From assembly GCA_001931875.2 (NCBI GenBank), contig MSJH02000540.1, positions 23,826 through 87,825 of the forward strand: a DNA stretch of 64,000 nt, given 5' to 3'. Below, piece after piece: positions 10,596-21,300 of this stretch (the stretch's first letter is position 1; the number at the start of each line of letters is the position of its first letter). The translations under genes and the position numbers were made by a program. The notes below the pieces were generated by a model. The model worked only from the letters and a program-made list of their open reading frames with translations, was not told where the DNA came from and did not search any database. The DNA is from Byssochlamys sp. IMV 00236. Lineage: Eukaryota; Ascomycota; Eurotiomycetes; Eurotiales; Thermoascaceae.

Positions 10596-11585
10596 ATGGC
10601 GGACAATAATAATACCCCCAGACACACGGCCCAGCAGCTAAGCGCCGCTGATCTCCACTCGCACGCCGGCGGCAGTGGAGAGCTCCAGCCCCAGCTTCCG
10701 CGAGAAGCTCCGCCTGCGGTGGCCGCAAACTCTCCGATGCAGCAGAGCAACCTCAGTGTATGCGAAATTAAAGAAAAGCGTTGTTTTCTTCTTTCTCTGT
10801 GCCCATTCATCGTGTTGTGTTGTTTTTCTGTCTACTTTCCCCCGTTCCTGAGAATCGGTCTTCTCGGGTTTCTTTTACACTTTCTTCTTCCATTCTCGCT
10901 CATAACTTCTTTTTTTCTCCCTTCGAGTCGCGCGCATAAGTATTCTGACATAGAATCTCTATCTCATTAAAAGTCGCGACCTTCGCAAACACAACCACAA
11001 CCACATACTCAGTCCTCCTCCTCCTCGTCCTCCTCCCTTCCGCAACCTCCATTCCTCCAGACACCACAAGTCAGCCTACCTAACCCCGCGACAAACACGA
11101 ACCATACTTCAGACAAGATGGACGGCAGCGCAGTCCCCGTGCAGGACACCAAGAGCGCCGCCGAGGCTACCGTGCCAGGAGCTGGAGCCGGAGCTGGAGC
11201 TGGGGCCAATACTCTCGCCGCGGCATCTTCCTCGACTGCCGCAAACGCAGGCACTCCCCAGGTTCGTGCTGGAGGAGCGCCTGTTCGTGTGTTCATGAAC
11301 GAGAAGATCGCGCCTTATCTTCTGGAAGGGATGAAAGTCGTTGTGAGAGATCAGTATGTCATCTCGTCTACTACTCCCCCCCCCGCTTTGGGGTCTCAAT
11401 TGAAAGACTCGAGCGAGTGTCTCAATACCTGCGCCTGGGTTCCATTGTTGATCGATCACGGTTGGTTACTGACACTTCTACATTATAGGCCGCCAGACCC
11501 CCTTCGCGTGTTAGGCGAATTTCTCATCCAGAAAAGCAAAGAGGTCGAAGGCAATGGTCCCGCGGGTAACAAATCCACCGAATAA
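10596..11585 (+). CDS. sdc1: COMPASS subunit Sdc1 (Dpy-30 motif protein)
   Basis: The Dpy-30 motif is unmistakable: APVRVFMNEKIAPYLLEGM, then after an intron (11354-11488) PPDPLRVLGEFLIQKSKE, ending at 11585. Dpy-30/Sdc1 dimerises and docks on the Ash2/Bre2 tail in the Set1 H3K4 methyltransferase complex. The simplest start is ATG 11118 (MDGSAVPVQDTKS), giving 110 aa. I prefer a longer form starting at ATG 10596 (MADNNNTPRHTAQQ, 165 aa). An open, GC-rich, coding-looking segment 10596..10755 can splice in frame through GTGTAT (10756) to TTCAG (ends 11112) to join 11113..11353 and 11489..11585, with a CTAAC branch site near 11080. The donor is weaker than usual, so the N-terminus is the uncertain part; the Dpy-30 half is secure. 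A low-complexity Gly/Ala run lies before the motif. Confidence 0.8.
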
Positions 11586-13170
11586 ATATGGCCTAAATCC
11601 GAACTTGGGAAGACCTCCCGAATTACGCTTCATGACCTTTTGTTGGGGGAGGGGGGGAAACACAATGAATGTCGATATGTTTTCGGCTTTTGCCAGGGCG
11701 CCAGATACTATGGAACTTCCTTCTTATTCTGGGTATGACCAGGAAAGTTACTCTTGACTACAGTCCCCTGAGCAACCTCATCTCGCGTGCGCTCGTGATT
11801 GATCAGTTGGATTTCCATAGCACCACCACTGATGGTGAGGCCGACTGGACGTTTACCGCGCAGTGGGTACGAGGATATTTCGAAACGGTGTTTGCCGTCA
11901 GACATTGGCTAGAATGCCACAGCAACTAGTGAAGAGGGAGTACCGTTCGCTTGCCGAATTCCTGACCCAGGCATCAGAGACACCATTAAGTCTAATCTAG
12001 TGAAACGAATACAAAAAAAGAGCCTTCACTATTTTCTTTTATTATGAAAACTGAAATATACGCAGTCACGGAAAGTCAGGATACCGCAAGCCAGCCCCAA
12101 TGTTCCCGAGGACGTTCCTGAGTAGTTAGTCTGAGCGATGAGCATCTACAGCGACTAAGATCATATGCCAGAATACCCCGTAGAAGATAGTAGCAATGAA
12201 GCCTCTTGAGAGTCGTCCGCGCAGAGCTCTCCGGCCCGACAGCAAATCAGGAAGATATCTCTTGGAATGAAGGGAAGTGTGGCAAGGAATTCACTGCGCT
12301 ATCTCACATCAGCATCTCTTCTCATCGTTCCTTACCTCTTGCCAGCCCGGCCACGCCGGAAAGGTACAGTGATGGACCGAAGCATCAGTCGGAGTACAAT
12401 TGTAGATGGAATCCGAATAGGTTGCTGGCATTGGATGCGATGCATGGGTTACAGGGGTCTGCATTGCATTTGGTGTTCTATGGGCATGGCAACCTCCGCA
12501 AGACAGTGGCGAGACTACAAGACGAAGGCGACTAGGTCGGATCAGACAGACGATCTCCAAATTATCCCCCCTTGGAGCTGAGGCGTTGTGGCCCCTGCGG
12601 GCAATTGGAACACATCTGCTGTTGGGTTGCTCTCGTCGAAGACGATCGAGTCGTTACGTGAGAAGACGCAATATGGCGAGAAAGCTGACTAGCGACAATG
12701 ACCATGTCCGGAAGTTGTAACGTAGTAGTGCTGACCATGAGAGACAACCGAGGATTACAACGTAATAAGATGTACTTTTCCGCCGCCAAATATTCCGGAA
12801 TCCGAGCGTAACAAAGAGAACATCATCCAGCGACCGAAAGGTGACGAAGCAGAGTGTGTACAGTTGACTTGAGTCGATCGTGGCTGGTGACCTTTCGATA
12901 TCGCCGAGAAACAGATAGACGCGAGTGCCGATTTTTTGAAAGCAATAAAAGAAAATGAGACGTGCGCGCTGCCGTAACCGAGAAGCTCCGAGCCAGCACG
13001 GGGAACCGTGAAAGGAAAAGGGACATCTGGGAGGAATACAAAGAGGAAAGGAACACGATTAAGGGGCCAGGCGAAGGGGGCTTGGGGGATAAATCGTCAT
13101 GCGAGATCATACAACCGCCATCCAGCAGACTGCTCTGTCTGTCCCGCACCAGACTTCCGCGGAATTTCAC
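11586..13170. other. long intergenic region between Sdc1 and Tra2-like gene
   Basis: The 3' flank of Sdc1 is followed by about 1.2 kb without recognisable genes. Open frames at 11669-11929, 12206-12535 and 12267-12581 show no conserved motif, and the two around 12.2-12.6 kb overlap in different frames. The last 350 bases are the 3' flank or UTR of the Tra2-like gene, which reads leftwards. Confidence 0.4.
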
Positions 13171-14291
13171 CTACCTACCTGAGTATCGGTCTTCGCCGCT
13201 GCGAGCGCCGTCGTAGGAACGGCTCGAGTAGGCGTCACGAGAGTCGCGCGCGGGAGCTGAATCATAGCTAGGAGGGTTAGCATCGCGATCGTAGTAACCA
13301 CCACCACCACCGCGACGGTCATCTCCTCCACGGCGGTCTTCACCACGGCGCTCATCCCGGCTGTAACGGTCCTCACCGCGGCCAGAGTAGCGGTCGATTC
13401 CGCGGTAGCTGCCACTGCCACCATAGTCATCACGGTAGTCACGGTAGTCGCGTCGTCCGTAACCGCGGTCATAGTCCCGGCTACGGTCACTGTAGGAATC
13501 GTAGCGGCTGTACCGATCGTCACCACGACGACCATATCCGTAGCCGCCACCACGTCGGTCATCATAACGGTCACCACCTCGACGGGGAGGTCCACGGAAT
13601 TCTGGCTTCGTCAGTGCCTGGTCGACATTGTCGCGAACGGGTATCTACTCACCACGCTTAGGGGGTCCGAAGTATTTTCCTGGAGTAGGAGTACGAGGGC
13701 GGCTACGACGCGCCTTCTCGATGCTCAGAGTACGACCTTCGATGACCTCGCCCTGAAGTCCCTCCTTGGCAGCGTCGGCCTGTTCAGCAGTGACCATCTT
13801 GACGAAGCCAAAGCCACGGGACTCCTTGGTGTGAGGGTCAACCATGATCGAGCAGTTCTCCACATCGCCGTACTTCTCGAAGAGACGCGAGACATCCGCT
13901 TCAGTCAGGCGCGGATTGATACCGGTGACGAAGAGATTCGAGCCAGGGTTCACTGCACCCTCGTCTTCATCATCCTTGCGCGGGCCAGAGGGAGGAGCTC
14001 TAAGCATAAAGTCAGTGTGAACTGCCGACAAGTTGGCAAAAAGGACCATCGAGGGAGCGTCACGTACCGGTCAGAAGCACGACCGTTGGGAGATCTGCTA
14101 CGAGTACGCTCTCCACGCGAATCTTCACGGGGAGAGGCACTGCGGTCGCGGTCGAAACGAGGTTCGTCTGGCAGACATGGGCATCAGCGTCAGCTGCCAC
14201 CAACAGCAGTAAAAGTCGAAGCGACCCAATCGACAGGACAACACATACCATCGTAGCGACCGTTCTCGTTCTCGTATTCCGCGGTAGCCAT
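13171..14291 (-). CDS. Tra2-like RNA-binding protein (RRM plus RGG/YDR-rich tail)
   Basis: Four exons (14291..14249, 14167..14068, 13999..13653, 13601..13171) give 306 aa. The short acidic start MATAEYENENGRYD is followed by an SR-like segment (DRSASPREDSRGERTRSRS). A single RRM at about residues 68-150 has RNP2 NLFVTGIN and RNP1 SRGFGFVKM. The linker RPRTPTPGKYFGPPKRGE precedes a long tail rich in RGG, DRY and YDR repeats. This architecture matches transformer-2/SR-type splicing factors, which bind purine-rich exonic enhancers in the nucleus. The reading frame ends at TAG 13171-13173, inside a tandem GTAGGTAGGTGA sequence that resembles splice donors, so an alternative 3' end is possible. 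The antisense valine/threonine-rich open frame over the tail is a shadow of the repeats. Confidence 0.9.
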
Positions 14292-15120
14292 GTTGAGTGA
14301 TCTGAAGGTGATGGGGGAAGGGAGATGGGAAGGTGGCAAGAAGGGATGAAGCAGGGCAAAAAAAGCGCGATCCAGCTACGGGGAGGAATAGACGCGGACG
14401 GGACCTGTTCGGTGAGGAGCTCAGCCGCAAAGACAGGAACCAACAGGTGACAGAGGGTGTTTACGGCCAGAAAGACACTGGACGGTTAGAGTGAAAGGAG
14501 GGAAGAGGAAAAGGGAGGAAATAAAATAAAAGAAAATAAAATAAAAAAGGTCAGCGTTGGGTGAGACAAGGCAAGGCTGCAGGCTCTGCTGGGGTTTGAC
14601 GTTCGCAGGGCAGCCAGCGAGATCGATCCAGCCTCTCTGGGCCGGAATTCCACATGGGCTGAGATCACGCCAAGAAGCCCAACTGCAGGAACCTCTAACT
14701 AATAATATTAATGTATTAATGGATGAATCGATCTAGCTAAAATAATTACTGTAGTATGAATTCGATGGCTCCATGCAATAATAATTGTGAGGATAGTTCT
14801 TGCCTGGAAGAAACGACCACTTGATTTCGTCAATCATGTACATACTTACTACTTTACTCGATGCATAGTTAACTGCCTAAGTATACTAGGTACACGACTA
14901 TTGCGCGGCTGGCCCCATACATATAAGAATACACTAGAGTATACAATTTTTTGAAGTCATTCAGAAGGACGCTGGTCAACTACCAAGAGGTATCATCAAA
15001 TAACGCTGGCCTGCATCCAGAACTCCTGAAACTGAAAACTGTCCGTCCGAATAACGCCTTCCAGACTGTCATGAATAATACACATCATACATACATGTAA
15101 CAATGGATAACAGACGGGCT
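14292..15120. other. intergenic region between Tra2-like gene and Nto1
   Basis: Promoter and 5' UTR of the Tra2-like gene (14292 to about 14550, purine/pyrimidine-biased, including AAATAAAATAAAA runs near 14520-14545) are followed by AT-rich sequence and the 3' flank of Nto1. No gene was seen. Confidence 0.5.
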
Positions 15121-18100
15121 TTACTTGAATCCCCGCCATCGTCTCCTTGTCCGATGGACCTTGACAGCCGTGTCGTCGGTCGCAACGGCAGGCTGGCCCT
15201 TCACTTCGGCAGTACCATTAGGCGCGGTCTCCGTGAGCTCCGGTTCACTGTCGACCAGGTCCTTAAGCTCGTCCTCGTCAAGTTCACTCAGCTCTTCACT
15301 CATTCCCCGCATGACATCCCTCCCCGTCCAGCGTTCTTCATGGATGGTGGTTCCAACGGGGTCGAAAGGCTGCATGTACCACTGGATGCCACCTTGCTCC
15401 AGAGGAAGTTGTTGATCTCCCTGGAAACTCAAGGGCGGTGTCAAGGGCCCTCGCTGCGGAACTCCAGATCCACCGGGAGCCTGCGACTCGACGCTCTCAT
15501 GGTCGTGCTTGATAACACCATTCACGGCTGCATGATTAGAGTCGACCGCCTCTAATGGAGGATTGTTACTTTCGCCTGGCGCTACAGCTTCCGCTTCTGC
15601 GGTTTCGGTTCCCGGCTGTGTATCCTGGGCTTTAGCGGAGCTGGTAACCTCATCAGTATCAGGCATGGCTATATCCCGCGGCTCATCCTCCACGCGGCCT
15701 AGATCGGGCTCGACTTTGGTGACTGCAGCCTCAGACTCGGGCACATCCTCGACTTCACCATTAATGGCCATGGGTTTTCCGGGAACTTCCTGCTCAGCAG
15801 GAGCCCCAGCTGCCACGGACGCCCTCCGAGAAAGAACACTACTCTCCAGAATCAAATCGAGATCCTTCAGTTCTTTCTCGAAAGGCCGGCCATTCAACTC
15901 GCTCTCCTTCTTGATCGCATCCTCTAGTGCTGGCTGGATAGACTTGATAATTCTCTTCGCCAGCTTTCGCTTTTCGCGTTGTTCCAGACTGAGTTCCGGG
16001 GCTCGCCCACTGATCTGCATCTGTAATTCGGCGGTGTCCCCAGCAGGTTGGACACCGATCTCTGACGTGAAGACACTCGCCAGGTCGGCGGAAAACGCAG
16101 CGACAGATGTATAGGCGCGCTCTTCTAGTTTTGAGCGCACTGCAAGGAGCCCAGGTCGGAAAGTGGCCTTGTTGTCAAGCCTGCCAGACCGTCAGCAAAC
16201 AGGATAAAGTCAGCTTCGCGAGATAACTGAGACTTACGCTTGTGCCTTTTCGAATATTGGCCAGAGAATAGGAGGTATGGGAAAGTAAACAGTGTCTACG
16301 ATACTTCGAAGCATTTCTGCATCCTTCAACTTCTCTCTCTCTCGTTTCTTAACCTCGTCACACAATATCCTTATCTTGTCAAGGTCCACAAAGAGTCTCT
16401 CGGCGAAGTCGATGCGTCGCTGCAGCCTTACGCCGCCTATAGGCCCCATACCGGCGAAGTTCCTTCTAGTCATCTCCATAGAAGAGAATGTCTCAAGCTG
16501 GAGTTGCAATCTCTTTAATAGTGCTGCCCCTCGTCTGGCTTCTCGTTTAAGTGTCCAATATTTGCACGCATCTTCAGCGTACTGTTTTCTCTGGCGGACA
16601 GAGAATCTCTGAAGAGATGCGACAACAGAGTTGAGCACGACCTGTGGTATCACAGGGGCTCCAGACGGCAACTTCCAGACGGTCTTGGGAGCTGCTAACC
16701 GCTTCTTTTTATTGCCCCCCACGGTAAGGGTCAGCCGCGGTGTGTTCATGCGGTGACCGTCATCACAAAAAGCATCCATCTCGTGGGAATAAGATGGTTC
16801 CAATGCCAACGCAGCTGCCTGACTATCACCCCACTGTCTTCCGTGCATGGTGTTTTTGTAATATTCGACTGCCTCAGCAGTAGCAACATCAGTATTATGT
16901 TCCCTTCGCCAATCTGGTGGCACATGCTTGTCACAAAAAGCTTTCAGCAGGTTCGAGTCCATGATCGCAGGACTACCGTGGCCCGACTTCATTTTCAGAT
17001 AGAGCTGTGCCCTCCGAGCACACGTAACGTGAAACGCAACGAAACAGTTCTTGTTGCTACATTGGATCGAGGCACCCATCTTCTGCTTACAGATATAACA
17101 AGTGAGTTTCCATCGGCTTCGCGGCACCTTTTCCACGTCGGTGACTGGTTCCATCACAGACATGTTCCCTATAGAAACCTCAGGAATCCAAATTGCACAC
17201 AGCAGATGCGACCATTTTGAGCTTGTCGTCTGTTTAAAAGCACCTTCAGTGTTCGGGCAGAAGATGCAGTTAGGTGAACCCCGACCAATAAGCTGGCACT
17301 TTCGACAAAGCCACTGACCTTCAGGGATGTATGGCACACCATAGCATTCCTGATGGACTGCAAGGTCACACCCGTCACAGAAGACGATTGCATTGGAGTT
17401 CTCACAATCACCGTCGTCGCAAATTGCACACTTGCTATCCTGTTCTTCGCCTGGACCGGCGGTCTCCCCATTCACAGCCGCTGCGGAACTCGAACGAGGT
17501 CGCTGTGTCTGCGGAGGCTTGGGGTTTGGCTTTGGGATGCGCTTTTCGAGTGCGTACCATTCCTTTTCGATCTTGGTCAAAGTGATCTCAAAGACTGCCG
17601 GTTTAATGGCTTCCAGCTGGTCCTCTCGCCGCTTCGCATTGTAGTCCTCTAGCCATTTTTCATCTTGCTCGTCCATGTCATACTCAACCTTGCCTACACC
17701 AGCGCCACCGATTGCCGAGTTTATGTCTCCTTCTGTATTTGTAGGCTGGCTAATGTCCAAGTCTTCCTCTTGAGCACCTTCTGTCATGCGAATTAGACGT
17801 CGATCGTGACGGAGAAAGAGGTCGCTCTCCTGATACCCGACGCTCGCCATGGTACGGTCGACGTAATTCTGTTGGCCAATCCCCTTCTGCTCATAACGAA
17901 CGAAAGGGTCTCGGAGATGAAAGGACGGCTTCGGTAAGGTGAGTCTCTCGCGGGGGTTCGGGCCAGGAAGCGGCACGACCTTCGGTTCATTAGGAGTGAT
18001 TATACCGCTGAGCATGGCATCGGGGCGTCGAGGAGGACGGCCTCGACCACGTTTCAAGGGTGTGATGATAGGTGGAGGTGGCACCTCATTCCCATTCGTG

Positions 18101-18669
18101 GCCGCATCACCCGAACCTTCTCCCTCAGCATTCCCACCTGGACCACGGTGCGACTGATCTTGTGGAAGACTCGAGGACCGAGTCAAGCCATCGACTTCGT
18201 CTGAGCTGAAGACGGCGAATTTCGCCTCAATGTCAAGGTCTGGGTGGAACTCCTCCCAACCCCTCTCCTCTCGGGGCTTGTATCCATCATCCTGCTGCAG
18301 CGCGAGGGCTGCAGCCGTAGCAGAACTGTATCTCGCGCGGTTTTGGTTCTTTTCTCGTCTTGGACGTGTTGACGGGGGCGTCGTTGGCGGCGGTTGGACA
18401 GAGTTGCTCTTATGATCTCGCGTATGCGGACGTGTTCGGCTAGTGGACTTGGTCTGGCCTCCTGTAGCGGTTGGGCCTGCCTGTGTCTCAGTGCCGTCGA
18501 TTTCGACATATCTGCCTCCCCCTCCAGGTCCACCTGGTATGTACTTTCGTTTCTTAAGCGGAGGTCCTTCGCTGCGGTCTGGATCGGACGGCCGGCCGCC
18601 CTTCAACGGGGCCTTGGATCGCGGCCTCGAAGCGCGAGGAGTAGGTCTGGGAACAGCCATCGGGGCCAT
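15121..18669 (-). CDS. nto1: Nto1/BRPF-type PHD-zinc knuckle-PHD protein (NuA3 subunit)
   Basis: Two exons (18669..16238 and 16180..15121) encode 1163 aa. The N-terminal third is basic and disordered, with an AT-hook-like RGRGRPPRR near residue 210. An EPL1-like segment (DEQDEKWLEDYNAKRRED) leads into the PZP module. PHD1 runs from CAICDDGDCENSN to GQWLCRKC, the zinc knuckle is CIFCPNTEGAFKQT..WSHLLCAIWIPEV, and the extended PHD2 is CYICKQKMGASIQC to FHVTCARRAQL. A helical region and a bromodomain-like position follow (SIVDTVYFPIPPILWPIFEKAQ). The last exon is acidic and disordered, ending RRRWRGFK. This order is that of Nto1, the scaffold of the NuA3 H3K14 acetyltransferase, whose PHD modules read the H3 tail. 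It is divergent from the small Gly/Pro-rich gene at 19139. Confidence 0.92.
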
Positions 18670-19138
18670 GGCTATAAATGAAACACAAGTAGATGATGCT
18701 GTTATTATTCTGTTCGCCGCTGATAAGGCGTTGCGCGAGACGTATCGTCGAAGGCCGCCTGGGAGATGGGGTGAGAAATCAAACAGTGACAGACCCAGCC
18801 AGGCTGAAAGCAGTCGGCAGCGAGCAAGAGATGACCGCCGTTCGCATGACTCGACTGACTGACCAGGAAACGAGGGAAAGAAAGGATAATAAAGAGAGAG
18901 AGCGTTGCGACGGCGATGATCCGTAAGGGGACCTGTTCACAACGCGATGAAGGCGAGGTCCGCCTATGGACGTGCTCGAGACCGCGCTAACCACGTTTGG
19001 ATTGGCGGGGACCCCGGTGACCTCCCAGGGCTGAGATCCAACTCTGGCGCCGTTTACTTATCGCAGCTTGTACCGGAGCTTCGTTTCATGTCTGCTATAG
19101 CTACCAGCTCATCCGGTCCAGGGCAACAGAGGTCCAGG
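18670..19138. promoter_or_regulatory. divergent promoter of Nto1 and the small Gly/Pro-rich gene
   Basis: About 470 bp separates the two start codons. Purine-rich stretches are present (around 18865-18900). No separate gene was recognised. Confidence 0.45.
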
Positions 19139-19828
19139 ATGAGTGGTCCCGGTGATGACCGGTGAGTTCGCCATACCTTCACCTGTCCGTTGCCCTGCCC
19201 GAAGCCACCGTCAGCTAATCGCCCGCATTTCCTCTCAGATGGCGCGGAGGCCGACCGTACGACCCAAACCGCCCAAACCAGAGGCATTCCACTCCTGGTC
19301 CACGAGATCGAACGGGTCCACAAGGGGGCCATCGCGGTGCTCATGGTGCCAACTCGCCTAATGCCTGGGGAGCACAGCAGGTCCCTAGCGGTCCTCCGCA
19401 GGAGCAACACATTCCGGTCAGAGGCTTTAATGCGGCCGAGTCAAAAGGTGCTCTCAGGAGAGGTATGTCGGCTTTGCGTGCAACAGAGTATATAATGCAT
19501 ATCTGCTAACAAGCTTATAACTTGCTGCAGGTCCAGGAGGTATGTCTTGCGGAATTTTGTACGACAGTTAACGGATAGAAGCTGAACCTTCATGATCTGT
19601 TACCAGAGCCAAAGCCGACTGCATACAAGCCAACGGGGAAAGAAGTGAATAACAGAGCTAGTGGTCCTTGGGGTTCCAAGCGTATGTCCACATTCGCGTC
19701 ATATACACGAGGTATACTACGATTAACACAGTACAGCAAACACAATGGCCAACGGAAAGGACTTCTTCCTCGAGCTTCGAAAGCAGGTGTCTGCCTTGCA
19801 GCAGGGTGGAAACGTAGCTGGCGGTTGA
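19139..19828 (+). CDS. small Gly/Pro/Arg-rich conserved-looking protein, function unknown
   Basis: Five exons (19139..19161, 19239..19462, 19531..19539, 19607..19681, 19737..19828) join to a 140-aa frame. All splice borders are standard, with GTATGT/GTGAGT donors. Exon 3 is only 9 nt. The protein begins MSGPGDDRWRGGRPYDPN, is rich in Gly, Pro, Arg and Gln, has the short motif NNRASGPWGSK near residue 107, and ends in a predicted amphipathic helix (NGKDFFLELRKQVSALQQGG). I do not recognise a named family. The low-complexity RGG-like front and short C-terminal helix would suit an RNA- or ribosome-associated adaptor, but that is inference. No signal peptide or membrane segment is seen. It shares a divergent promoter with Nto1. 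Confidence 0.72.
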
Positions 19829-20520
19829 TCGTCGACCGGTTGCTAGAAAGCACTCTACGCTCTTTCACTCAAGGTCAAATGCAAAAGGGACCCTTCCCTG
19901 TGCGGTCCCGCATTGGCTGTCTAGTTAATTCTAAGACATCCATGGGTCGCGACTGATCCTTCGCTGCGGGGCTCAGGTAGGATGGAATGGCAATCCTGGA
20001 TGTAACTAGAAAAGCTCTAACAAAACATCATTACTATATGCGAGCATTCTGTAGATGACAACGTAAAATAATAGTTCTCATCCGTATGATAATTCATGTC
20101 ATCCGGAGTCTAAAGGCTACTCGGGTCACTGTCCCTATGGAAATAGCGCACATTTAATGCCTCCAGTATGGAGGTGTAGGTCAGAAATCTACATAACCGC
20201 GGTAAACACCGCCATTTGTCACTTCCCTCGGAGAATGCTATAGAATATCTATAGACAGTGAATACACTGATAAGATAGCTATCGTTTATAGTTCGCGGCT
20301 ATGAGCACGGTTTCATTTGTGTTGGTTTTGCATCAATGCGCTGTGGATACCGTAACCTAATTAGTGAAGCTTTTGAACTAAAAACAGTATTATTCTACTT
20401 CCGAAAAGCTTAGTGAGGACTAACTAGGTAAGTGAAAATGATAGATCTAGGTTTATCTAGTACGTAGTCGGATTTCCCACGCCCCTGAGCTTCCCCAGAT
20501 TAACTTGGATCCTCTCCAAG
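19829..20520. other. AT-rich intergenic region
   Basis: This holds the 3' flank of the small gene and then AT-rich DNA up to the kinase pseudogene. Nothing coding was recognised. Confidence 0.45.
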
Positions 20521-21300
20521 TTATGGCATAGCCCACTCCTTCATCCATACAAGGCGGAGAACCTGATTCGAAATTGTCCTTTCCTGTGGCTCTGGCTTGA
20601 ATCTGAACATAGTTTTCAGCATTTCGAACACAGCGATCTTCTCTTCCTCCTCCATCTGTTCCATATATCTTCCCCGCCTAGGTTCCTGTATCGAGTCCCC
20701 CGAGAGGTCGTCCCATGATCGCTTCTTTCCCGTGATGTTTATGCTAGAGCGGTGTACGCGTCGCAAAACCACTCTTGTCGAGTTTTATTTTCCTTACCGC
20801 ACCGCTCCCCCGCCCCCAGTGGTAACTTACCAAGGACCTTAACATGCTCCTCAGTCACACGAACAGGTGTAGGCAAGTGAAGAAAGGTTCAAAACTATGT
20901 CTCTGGCCCAAAACTTCCCATCCAACGCAATCAAATGCCCATGTATCTGCTGCAGCAGAGGAAAGCGGTTCTTCAGGTAAGAATCACACCTTGGGAGCAA
21001 CAGAGAGTAGTGGAATATTCGAAGATTGTCATTTTGTAGTTAATAGCATAAAGGACTCTCCGAAATCGGTGAGAATAACACCAGCTTCAGAAAGGTCAAT
21101 CGCCCTTTGACTCAGCCACTCGACGTTATATGTCATTCTTCTTGCGCTGAATTGAGAAGTGAGAGTCTTGAGAGCAACGTATCTGGCGGAGACCTGGTCT
21201 GTGGCAAGCCATGTGTGAATAGCTACCATAGCCAAGTTTATGATAGTTCGCTATAGGCTCGACATCTTTCAGGTAATCATGTTAGATATAGGTGTGAACA
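20521..21300 (-). pseudogene. SRPK-like protein kinase, internally deleted and frameshifted
   Basis: Reading leftwards, pieces of an SRPK-type kinase are in order. The glycine loop is near 21275-21225 (YHKLGYGSYS), then after a frame change TWLATDQVSARYVALKTL gives the ATP-binding lysine. About 21120-21050 is the DFG region (AGVILTDFGESF). Near 20860-20800 is TEEHVKVLGKLP, and 20780-20521 is the C-lobe end (KKRSWDDLSGDSIQEPRR, then EKIAVFEMLKTMFRFKPEPQERT and LVWMKEWAMP, stop). The stretch from the alpha-C helix through the catalytic loop (HRD) is missing, since VALK is joined within about 30 residues to the DFG block. Most of the activation segment is also unrecognisable. Fungal genomes of this group carry expanded sets of such kinases. 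This copy is dead by these losses. Confidence 0.75.

Noticed and set aside
12206..12581. Overlapping open frames downstream of Sdc1
   Set aside because: Two plus-strand frames and one minus-strand frame overlap without splice signals or motifs.
13167..13595. 142-aa Val/Thr/Ala-rich frame over the Tra2-like tail
   Set aside because: It is a shifted-frame shadow of the RGG/YDR repeat DNA of the same strand gene; composition comes from the repeat, not from selection.
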